A stretch of 64,000 nt of DNA from Antedon mediterranea. Taxonomy: Eukaryota > Echinodermata > Crinoidea > Comatulida > Antedonidae. Shown one piece after another: positions 22,085-30,205 of the stretch. Made by a program: the position numbers and the translations under genes. The notes beneath the pieces were generated by a model. That model did not search any database. It worked only from the letters and a program-made list of their open reading frames with translations, and was not told the origin of the DNA. The stretch lies in NCBI RefSeq assembly GCF_964355755.1, contig NC_092670.1, positions 30,057,795 to 30,121,794 on the forward strand, written 5' to 3'. Position 1 is the stretch's first letter. Every line of letters begins with the position of its first letter.

Positions 22085-22350
22085 TTTAAGCCTTTCCTCT
22101 CTACTGGTTCTGTAGCATTGATCTGAGTAAAGTTCGTGTCTTAAGAGACACAGGGGCGTCACAATCCCTGATAATAGGATCGGCATTGTCATTTTCAAAC
22201 GAGTCTTCTGCTGGAGCAAGTGTGCTTATTCAAGTGTTGAAGGGGGTTATAAAGAAGTCCCACTTCATGTAATTCGGATTGAAACAGATATTGTTAGCGG
22301 AGATTTGTTGTCGGTGTCGTTCCGAGTCTTCCAGTATGGGGTGTCACACT
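22085..22350 (+). pseudogene. Retroviral-type aspartic protease remnant
   Basis: The reading FKPFLSTGSVALI-stop-VKFVS, then RVLRDTGASQSLI, carries the DTGA catalytic motif (gacacaggggcg near 22147). A stop and a frameshift break it. It sits between Gag and integrase as expected for this element. Confidence 0.75.
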
Positions 22351-22354
22351 CCTT

Positions 22355-24415
22355 TTGGGGAATGATTTGGCCGGAGACAGAGTGACAGTAGAACCGGTTG
22401 TGTGCAAGAGTTCTGTTGAAGACGAAAGCACGGTGTGTTTAGAGAAAGAATTATCACATGTGTTTCCATCATGTGCGGGGACGCGATCTATTGCAAATAA
22501 AACCATAGATGAGGATGAGAGTATTGACTTATGTGATAGTTTTTACGGAGACATTACGGATCGCGTTTCCCAAGAGGCTGTCTGCTCAGGTCCCGAGTCA
22601 CACACTGCCCAGGCTGAACAACAGCACCCAAAAGTGTGTGATTTCGGTCCGACAGTTTTCAATCGGTCTAGGTTAGTGGAAGAGCAGAGTAAAGATCCTG
22701 ATTTGGTGTCATTTGGTCAGCAAGCTCTTTCTGTAGAGGAAATGTCTATTGTTCCTGTTTGTTATTATATAAAGGATGGTATACTTATGCGTAAGTGGAG
22801 GACACCAGATATTCCAAGTAGTGATGTTTGGAAAGAGATTCACCAGATAGGTATTCCTAGTGGATACCTTCAGGATATTATTGGTATTGCGCATGATTAT
22901 CCTCTTTCAAGTAATTTAGGTGTCAATAAAACGGTAGAAAAAATTATCAGGCATTTCTTTTGGCCAGGTCTTAGAAAAGATGTGTCTAATTATTGTAAAT
23001 CCTGTCATGCGTGTCAGGTAGTGGGGAAGCCTAATCAAAAGGTTCCAGTAGCCCCACTTAAGTCTATTCCTGCATTCGGTGAACCATTTTCAAGGGTTAT
23101 TGTTGATTGTGTGGGACCATTACCACGTACTAAAAATGGAAATGAGTATCTATTAAAAATAATGTGTGCATCAAGTAGGTTTCCAGAAGCGATTCCTCTT
23201 AGACGTATTACAGCTAAGAATGTTGTTAAAGCATTAGTTAAATTCTTTACATGGGTAGGATTGCCTAAAGCTGTTCAGTCCGATCAAGGATCAAACTTCA
23301 TGTCAAAGATATTTAAACAAGTCTTAGAGCAGTTAGGTGTTGCCCATATAAGTTCAAGTGCTTACCATCCACAGTCTCAAGGGACACTTGAGAGATTTCA
23401 TCAAACACTTAAGAATATGATTAAAACCTATTGTTTTCAATGTGAAAAGGAATGGGATGAGGGAGTTCCCTTATTGTTATTTGCTGTTCGTGAAACAGTG
23501 CAAGAGTCCTTAGGGTTTAGCCCATTTGAGTTGGTGTATGGTCATTCGGTCCAAGGCCCTCTTAAAATAGTCAAAGAAAGGCTGTTAGGGAATGCAGAAG
23601 AGTCTGTATCGATACTAGATTATGTGTCTGAATTTCGTGATCGATTAAATCGTGCTCGTGAGATGGCTAGAAAGAATCTTGTGAAGGCTCAGGGTAAAAT
23701 GAAGAGATTGTTTGATAGGAAATCAGAAAAGAGAAGCTTTAATTCAGGTGATGAAGTGTTAGTTATGTTGCCTCTTCCCAGTCAACCATTATCTGCAAGA
23801 TTTGCTGGTCCTTACAAAGTATTAGAAAGAGTAGGAGAAGTTGACTATGTGTTAGATACTCCAGATAGGCGTAACAAGAAGCGACTGTGTCATATAAACA
23901 TGTTGAAACCATACACAGAGAGAAATAATAGTGACACCTGCACGTCAACACCAGTTACGTTTGTTGTTGAAGAGAATTCTGAAGAGTTTAGGGATCCTGA
24001 TACATGTGTTAAGTTCAGTAATAATTCAGATGTCCTTGCAAACATTGAAGAGAAAGTTGGTCATTTATCTCGTGATCGTAAGGTTAAAATGGTTAGTTTG
24101 ATATTTGGAAATCTGCAGTTGTTTTCGGATGTTCCAGGTCGAACGAACTTAGTGGAGCATGACGTTAAGACAGCTGATTGTTCACCAATAAAACAAAATC
24201 CATATAGAGCAAATCCGTTCAAGATGAAGATATTACAAAATGAGATTGATTACATGATTAAGAATGATATCATCGAGCCTAGTTGCAGTGCTTGGAGTTC
24301 TCCATGTATATTAGTTCCGAAGCCAGATAAATCGTATCGTTTTTGTACTAATTATCGGAAGGTTAATGCCAAATCTACTACAGATTCATATCCCATACCG
24401 AGGATAGATGACTGA
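22355..24415 (+). CDS. Integrase followed by N-terminal part of reverse transcriptase
   Basis: An open frame of 686 codons; the true N terminus would be upstream in the protease. The zinc-binding region has H180, C214, C217 and C220, but the usual second His (GHLG) is N187 (SNLG). The integrase core is D251, D310 and E346, so DD35E, inside VDCVGPL, SDQGSNF and GTLERFHQT. A GPY/F module (FAGPYKVLERVG, HINMLKPY) follows. From about residue 590 the RT fingers begin (KQNPYRANP, IIEPSCSAWSSPCILVPKPD, RFCTNYRKVNA) and end at YPIPRIDD. The stop at 24413 coincides with a deletion of the RT palm. Confidence 0.9.
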   Translation: MGNDLAGDRVTVEPVVCKSSVEDESTVCLEKELSHVFPSCAGTRSIANKTIDEDESIDLCDSFYGDITDRVSQEAVCSGPESHTAQAEQQHPKVCDFGPTVFNRSRLVEEQSKDPDLVSFGQQALSVEEMSIVPVCYYIKDGILMRKWRTPDIPSSDVWKEIHQIGIPSGYLQDIIGIAHDYPLSSNLGVNKTVEKIIRHFFWPGLRKDVSNYCKSCHACQVVGKPNQKVPVAPLKSIPAFGEPFSRVIVDCVGPLPRTKNGNEYLLKIMCASSRFPEAIPLRRITAKNVVKALVKFFTWVGLPKAVQSDQGSNFMSKIFKQVLEQLGVAHISSSAYHPQSQGTLERFHQTLKNMIKTYCFQCEKEWDEGVPLLLFAVRETVQESLGFSPFELVYGHSVQGPLKIVKERLLGNAEESVSILDYVSEFRDRLNRAREMARKNLVKAQGKMKRLFDRKSEKRSFNSGDEVLVMLPLPSQPLSARFAGPYKVLERVGEVDYVLDTPDRRNKKRLCHINMLKPYTERNNSDTCTSTPVTFVVEENSEEFRDPDTCVKFSNNSDVLANIEEKVGHLSRDRKVKMVSLIFGNLQLFSDVPGRTNLVEHDVKTADCSPIKQNPYRANPFKMKILQNEIDYMIKNDIIEPSCSAWSSPCILVPKPDKSYRFCTNYRKVNAKSTTDSYPIPRIDD

Positions 24416-24417
24416 AA

Positions 24418-24897
24418 AAGAATGCGAGTTTTGTGTGGTTGGAGGAATGCAATAATGCGTTCATTAAAGTTAAAGCGATGTTATCAAACGAACCGGTGTT
24501 GATGGCTCCATAATTTGATAAACAGTTCTCGTTAATGATTGATGCCAGTGATGTTGGTTCTGGTGCTGTGTTGGCGCAAACAGACGAGAATGGTGTTGAC
24601 AAGCCTGTGTGTTTCTACTCGAGAAAATTCAACCAGCATGAGAAGCGTTATTCTACTGTTGAGAAGGAGACATTAGCTTTGATGTCAGTGTTAAAGCACT
24701 TTGAAGTGTATCTTGGATCTACTCCGTTTCCAATGGTAGTTTGGACTGACCACAACCCATTAACGTTCTTGGCAAGAATAAAGGACAAGAATCAACGCCT
24801 GTTGAGATGGAGTTTAGCAGTTCAAGAAATGAATCTGGAAATTCATTATATCAGAGGAAAAGACAATGTTGTAGCTGACGCTTTGTCAAGAGTTTAG
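24418..24897 (+). pseudogene. RNase H domain of the Gmr1-like Pol
   Basis: It begins out of frame with FVWLEECNNAFIKVKAML, has one stop in place of a residue in MAP-stop-FDKQF, then reads LMIDASDVGSGAVLAQ, FYSRKFNQHEKRYSTVEKE, VVWTDHNPLTFL and DNVVADALSRV. The DASD, E in VEKE, and TDHNPL residues give the D-E-D catalytic set. The frame 24535-24897 is open. The jump from the RT fingers (24412) to this connection region means that the YxDD-bearing palm is missing. Confidence 0.85.
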
Positions 24898-25099
24898 ATA
24901 AAACATGCATGAAATGATTTAAAAAGTTTTGTTGATTTTAAAAGTGTTTATTTAATTATAATATGTTAGTTGTGATAGAGTTATGCATTAATGAATTAAT
25001 GAATTAAGTAAATTCATAACAACGACCTGTTAAAATAACTACTGTATAAGAAAAGATTTAAGATGTTATAGTAAACAGTTATAAGTTTAATCATATCAA

Positions 25100-25120
25100 A
25101 CTTTCTTTAAGTGGGGGGTG
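25100..25120 (+). promoter_or_regulatory. Polypurine tract
   Basis: The purine-rich run aagtggggggtg lies directly before the 3' LTR, where plus-strand DNA synthesis is primed in LTR elements. Confidence 0.6.
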
Positions 25121-25253
25121 TGTGATGGGTTTGTCACACGGAAGTGAGCCCTCTAGAGTTAAAGAGAGGAGAGGAATAAAGATGGACGACAACTACAACG
25201 TGTTTTGTTATGTTCTTATAGTTGGTTTCAGCCTATCGAGCGAGCCCGTAACA
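25121..25253 (+). repeat. 3' LTR
   Basis: 133 bp, TG...CA, nearly identical to the 5' LTR, followed by the aggg target duplication. Confidence 0.95.
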
Positions 25254-25257
25254 AGGG

Positions 25258-25400
25258 CTAGTGTTGCCCGAAAGCTCTGCTAACTTTTCTGGCTGTTTTA
25301 CTTCTCGTTTTGATTTAGCTTTTCGCTTTTTTTTGTATCTCTATTGAGATCCAGCCATTGATACCCACAGTATTGTCATTTTTTCAGTTATTTGCCTTTG
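25258..25400 (+). mobile_element. Penelope-like 3' region, right of the LTR insertion
   Basis: It continues the sequence cut at 20478 (ctagtgttgcccgaaagctctgc, then tttctggctgttttacttctcg). It contains the GAAA half of a hammerhead-like core and runs into an AT repeat at 25408. Confidence 0.55.
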
Positions 25401-25404
25401 GATT

Positions 25405-25437
<33 letters not shown>

Positions 25438-26012
25438 TAATAAAGAAAGAAAAAATAGTATATATTATATTACATAGCCTATGTAAATACGTGCGAGGAT
25501 CGTACATCGTATACAGTATGTCCTCGAGTACGATGATATTGACTGAGTAAATGTCGCGTTATTATCGTCTCCCTGTCATTAAACATATACAATCTAGTAC
25601 ATTCTCGAGTAGTTTGATATTGAATGTGTAATTTGCGTGTTTTGTCCTCTATATTTGCAACTAATGACTGTGATTGGTCAATACTCACAGTAGTAACCTA
25701 GTACACGCGGCGGGCTGAACATCCGGTGATTCGGCACGAAGAAGACGAATCATCATTATTTATTTGACCTACCTAATAATAATATTATTATTATTGATGG
25801 AAATTCAAGACCTAGGCCTAAGTGAATATTTTATAGCCAAGAAATCATTAATTAGTAGTTATCTGTATAATTATATTCTCGCAAGGTAAGGTGAACGAAA
25901 CGAAAAACTAGGCTTATTTACATAAAAAAAGCCTAGCTACTCGACCAAGCAGATATTCTACTTGTTGTTGGCTATATAACAGATTTCGCCTTTTATATCG
26001 TTAAATTATAAG
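25401..26012. other. Non-coding stretch with (TA)n
   Basis: A (TA)n tract at 25408-25440 is followed by anonymous sequence. No gene was recognised. Confidence 0.45.
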
Positions 26013-26136
26013 ATGTGACATCCCATCGGGATATTTTGCTCTCGAGAATTATATTTCCCTCAACTGGCGCTTCGGGAAATATATATATTCCCTCGAGCAA
26101 AATATCATTCCCTCGGGGATTTCAAATCTAATATCT
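26013..26136. repeat. Interrupted inverted repeat, gatattttgctcgag family
   Basis: The motif gggatattttgctctcgag near 26030 is inverted as ctcgagcaaaatatcattccc near 26093, with tttccctc/gggaaat pairs between. This can form a long cruciform or stem, and I recall similar segments as dispersed repeats in marine invertebrates. Confidence 0.65.
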
Positions 26137-26700
26137 GTATAATATGTTATGGTTCTGATATATTCTTACACTTTAAATTTTAAAGTTTAAAATGTATTGA
26201 TTGTAATATGAAATAAACGTAAAGAGAAAAAAATACACCCATAGAATTACAACAATTGTTCGCTTCACTTCCCATAGCCTAACAGACATTGAACAATCAG
26301 GCAGCAGTATGATGAAGACATAATGAGGAAAATGTATGCTTTCAGCAGAAAAGCTACTTTCGTATAGTTTTTGTATTTTTACAACTTATTCAGCAAATTA
26401 CCTGATATAAATTACATTTTAAAATTATTTTTTATTAAGTATGTCCCCTATTTTTAATTACAAATAATTCGGAAAAGTCAATTTGACCACCCCAAAAATG
26501 AATATTAAAAATTATGTGAGACATTTTGTATTAGTGTACTTCTAAAACATATTTTATTTGAAAATAAAAGACTACTTGAACTTTTTTAATGATAAACAAA
26601 AACGCGTTAATTACTCTTCCCTGGTATATTACTTAAAAGTAGCATTTTGTAGATAAGCCTTTTTTTCACAGTAGGGCAGTATAACTTACTTCACTTTCTG
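26137..26700. other. Non-coding AT-rich stretch
   Basis: No gene, RNA or element end was recognised. Confidence 0.4.
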
Positions 26701-26705
26701 TTTTT

Positions 26706-26970
26706 ACCTAAATATTTTCCTAACTATTTTCAGTTATGTCATAACTTTTTGAAATTGTGTTCTTCACTTTGTCACACGGGTTGCTTTCAGTCACTGGTAG
26801 TGATGCATAAGCTGCTCTTGCTTTGCAGGTCAAATGTGGTATCAGTTTTACTACCCAGTGTCCTTTTCGCCACTTATAGGTGTTAGCAATTCGTTCAATC
26901 GTATTTAGATAATTTTCAATACCATCACTATCAGAAAGTTTCTCCAAGGAAAACTGTAAATGTGGCCATT
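26706..26970 (-). pseudogene. LTR-retrotransposon Gag fragment
   Basis: The minus strand reads LEKLSDSDGIENYLNTIERI, then WVVKLIPHLTCKARAAYASL, then DKVKNTISKSYDI. This matches the capsid N-terminal region seen in Gmr1/SCAN-type Gag (x-YL-x-FERIA, W-x-x-L-x-LL-x-GKARAAY, Y-x-x-VK-x-x-I). Only about 80 codons survive. It is not colinear with the element at 20.5-25.3 kb, so it comes from another copy or family. Confidence 0.7.
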
Positions 26971-27389
26971 TTAATTACCCCGCTCTAAAATTATAAAAAA
27001 TGGGAATGATTTTTGTAAATGCGTTTAAAAACCCTTCTGTAATAGAGATAATGGACTCACCGTATATATATATATATATAGGCATGTTTAAATGTCAAAC
27101 ATGTAGGAATGCGACGGAGCTGCTACACAAATACCACTTTTAGCCCTTAGACTACTATTTCTACTCTCTGTTGCTACTCCAACACTAGGCATAGTTACAA
27201 CAGGGAAGAGTAATTTAACTCTTCCCTGGTTACACTACCTAAAAACAGATTAACAATATTAAATTTATCAATGAAATAGTAAGTAAAATAACAATAAAAA
27301 ATATTATTAATATTATTAAGTAATTTGTTAAAGTAAAAATACTAATAAACACATTATATTTATATAAGAGCAAAATGGTTGTTTTGCAG
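26971..27389. other. Intron/upstream sequence of the lectin gene
   Basis: AT-rich with a (TA)n at 27063-27080. No upstream exon of the lectin gene was identified here. Confidence 0.4.
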
Positions 27390-27740
27390 AGGAAAGCGTT
27401 ACATACCAAAACCCAAACTGCTATGCATTTATGGAAATGGACAAGAAAGAACGATATTGCAATGATACCAAACAAGAATGTGAACACATTGGCGGAAACG
27501 TAACGGTCATAAATAGTATTGATGAATATAAACAATTCAGAGATAATATGCTACATGTTCTTTCGATTTGGGAAGAGAGTACAGCCCTTGTCTACATACA
27601 GTTAAATCTAGCACAAGGCATCAATGCTGGATGGGCTATAATCTACGCATATGATGGCATGAGTTCCAATGTTGTAGAAGTTGAAAACATCGGATGTTTA
27701 TCTGCTCGTATGGTAAATACCATTATATGTGAATCCATTG
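27390..27740 (+). CDS. C-type-lectin-like receptor, lectin-domain exon
   Basis: The exon is bounded by gttttgcag and gtgagtgc, with phase-1 junctions at both ends. It encodes ESVTYQNPNCYAF, then ECEHIGGNVTVINSIDEYKQ, and ends GCLSARMVNTIICESIG. The Cys, the C-x3-GG-x-V-x-I-x-S-x-x-E core and the terminal Cys pair fit a C-type lectin-like fold of about 117 residues. Neither an EPN/QPD nor a WND calcium-sugar motif is visible, so calcium-dependent sugar binding is not predicted. The signal-peptide exon was not found upstream. Together with the next two exons it makes a type I surface receptor. Confidence 0.75.
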
Positions 27741-28181
27741 GTGAGTGCGTTTCTATGTCTGATTTCCTTATCTATCTTTATATATCGTATACGTTCTACT
27801 ACTCCATATTTTACTCTAGAGTCTTGCATTTAAATAATTAAAAAACAATAACTGGTGTAAATTATAATTAAATATCACAATTGTAAAATAAGATATGCGC
27901 ATTTACATATTTTATTGAATAAAAAAAAATCCATCATTATCTCTTATTTTTTCTACTCTTTTTTCTTTCTTGCTCTCCATTTTAAAAATAATTTCTGATG
28001 ATTTCTAAAATCTTTTTTACAGTACTATCTATTATAATCATACATACGAATAATGATGTTTGAGATAACTGTTATGTGAATATTCTGTCATCTAGGTGTC
28101 CGTGGCGAGTATGTGGATATTTGTGACGAATTATTAAAGGATATTATGGTTAATATCACATATAAATTATTCTATGTTTAG

Positions 28182-28451
28182 GCCAAACACAAGTCCCGAC
28201 AGTTAATTACACAACTTTGCAACCATCGTATCTATCTACAAGGTCACTAAGTGCTGGAAAACAAAGGCATACAAACACGATGTCAGTCACGAATATCGTT
28301 GAACGCAAAACATCTTCAGGTTTAGTAATCGTTGTCTGTGTGTCGTCTGCGGCTGTTATAGTAACTGTTATAATTATAGGTTTTTTTGGTATTGGCTATT
28401 TTATTCATAAAATAAACACACCAAAAAAAAGATACAGTAACCAGAGTAAAG
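28182..28451 (+). CDS. C-type-lectin-like receptor, stalk and transmembrane exon
   Basis: Acceptor tatgtttag, donor gtttgt (weak). Joined in phase 1 to the lectin exon, it gives a Thr/Ser-rich stalk with NYTT glycosylation potential. A 25-residue hydrophobic helix follows (GLVIVVCVSSAAVIVTVIII...), then a basic stop-transfer HKINTPKKRY. This fixes the protein as a single-pass membrane receptor with a cytoplasmic tail. Confidence 0.75.
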
Positions 28452-28611
28452 GTTTGTTAGTTTCATTTTGTAATGTTCTGTAATGTTTTGAGATATTCGA
28501 ACTTTCTGACATGAATGGGTTTTCTTGTACATGAAAAAGAAGTAAATAACGTTTGTATGTTATGTACTTGTGTAGTAGTATTTACTGATTTGATTCTACT
28601 GTACATTATAG

Positions 28612-28682
28612 ATTCTGATGCTAACAGTCAACCAATTGACAACGATACACATGGGAATGAATTGTACAGCCAAGTTAGTTAA
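28612..28682 (+). CDS. C-type-lectin-like receptor, last exon
   Basis: The acceptor tacattatag joins in phase 1 and gives DSDANSQPIDNDTHGNELYS, then QVS and TAA at 28680-28682. ELYSQV is a Tyr-based tail motif but lacks the hydrophobic -2 residue of a strict ITIM. The same frame stays open after the stop to TAA at 28755 and includes SYVYTEVN. Confidence 0.7.
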
Positions 28683-28833
28683 GTAAAACAAGCAAATGCA
28701 ATTCGTTTCAACTTAGAAGAGGCTCAATGTTCTTATGTGTACACTGAAGTCAACTAAATATTACAAAGACAGGCCCTGACAGAAAGTGATAGAAATATGA
28801 CTTTGTAATTTATTTAAATGGTCTTATTACAAT

Positions 28834-28839
28834 AATAAA
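28834..28839 (+). promoter_or_regulatory. Polyadenylation signal of lectin gene
   Basis: AATAAA about 150 bases after the stop codon, on the coding strand. Confidence 0.6.
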
Positions 28840-29467
28840 AACGTGTAGTGACAAACCAAGAATCTATAGATCATCACATATGTAAAATATTACTCGTGCA
28901 TAAGCCTTTTTACCATACCTTGTTCCTTTGTTTTTATTTCCCCTTGTTCTCCTCTTCTTAGTTCAAGTTTATACCACGCATAAAAATACCATTACCTTAC
29001 CTTTGTTAATTAAACCTGGTCGTTTTTTTAAATTTCTTTTCTTTATTATTAGTGTATGTCCATGTCAGAAGTGTGCAGCAGCCACTTACAAATATCCACT
29101 ACATATATTATTTTGATTCGCTAGGGGTGCTGTTACCCAAATAATGAGTACCGTACAAAGTTAATTTCGAAATTTCAATTTCATTTTATTTCAGTTCATT
29201 TATTTTTTTACAATAACATTAGGAGAAAAAGAACAGGAAAACAATATTAAATGAATGAATTGAGCAACCCAAGAACGTTTAATAAAACAACTTATTTCCA
29301 TTGCGGTCTCTAAATGCAAAAATAATACATTGACAAAATTGCACTTCCCTAATTAAAATTTAAACAACATTTCATACTAAACATTTATAATACATTTAAG
29401 GCATTTTTAAAATTAACAAATTAGGCTTAAACATATGTTTAAAATTCATTTAAGAATGATAAATAAG
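28840..29467. other. Non-coding; possible minus-strand retroposon tail
   Basis: The segment 29166-29210 (tttcaatttcattttatttcag...) read on the minus strand is an A-rich (TGAAAT)n-like tail. No gene was recognised. Confidence 0.4.
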
Positions 29468-30042
29468 AAGGCCAACAGCTATTAAGTCGCGTGCTACAAT
29501 GCATAGTGATACCGAACCGACGGACAGACCGACAGACAGACCGACAGACAGACCGACCGACCGACCAACCTACCAACTGACAGAAATTACTGAACATGTT
29601 TAAAAATGTTGTAAATGTTTAAAAACATTTATATTTTTTTAATTGACGTGCGTGACGTGTTCGTATAACGTAATTTCGAGTTGAAAAGTAAGTCAAGAAA
29701 ACAGAAATCGGGCAAAAAGAGTGCGTAATAACATTTAACGCGCATTGCGCGCGCAAAATCTGCGCACTCATGGCAATTTTGTAAACGCCTAAAATTGCCT
29801 GAAACGTACTCTTATTTCATCGAAAATAAATTTTGAAAATTTTAAGCGCGCGTACGCATGCGTTACATGCGCTACGCACGTAATTGTATTGCCATATGAT
29901 GATTTATGCCCTGAAATTTATGAGTACCAAATTTTATTTAATTGTGATTCATGGTTGTGAAGATATGATTACAAACGTGATTTCGTTAAATCGTGCGTAG
30001 ACCGCGTAATTTTTATTGCGACTTAATGGCTGTTGGCCTTGT
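29468..30042. mobile_element. MITE with internal gaccgacagaca microsatellite, copy 2 (complete)
   Basis: The terminal inverted repeat aaggccaacagctattaagtcgc at the left is matched by gcgacttaatggctgttggcctt at the right, with one mismatch. It is about 575 bp, non-coding, and carries the (accgacag)n tract at 29515-29570. It is nearly identical to 16605-17182. No clear target duplication was recognised. Confidence 0.8.
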
Positions 30043-30205
30043 TAATTAATTATTAAGTATTACATTGTTTAATTTGTGATGGTAACACGTTCTAATCTAT
30101 ACTTCTATTAAAATAAAAGGTTTTATAAAAGCTGCCATCTGGAACTCTAAAGTTTGTGGAATTAAGTCTGGTATGATGTCCATGAGTAAAAAGTTTAGTA
30201 GTTAA

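Larger units (their letters stand above)
20479..25253 (+). mobile_element. Gmr1-like Ty3/gypsy LTR retrotransposon (defective)
   Basis: The element is 4775 bp, with near-identical 133-bp LTRs at both ends and a 4-bp aggg target duplication (20475-20478 and 25254-25257; the preceding a is shared, so 5 bp is possible). Domain order is Gag (SCAN-like), protease, integrase, RT, RNase H. Integrase before RT is Copia-like, but the domains are Ty3/gypsy-like. This is the arrangement described for the deuterostome Gmr1 group. The RT core is deleted and Gag and PR have frameshifts, so the copy needs help to move. The near-identity of the LTRs implies recent insertion. Confidence 0.9.
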
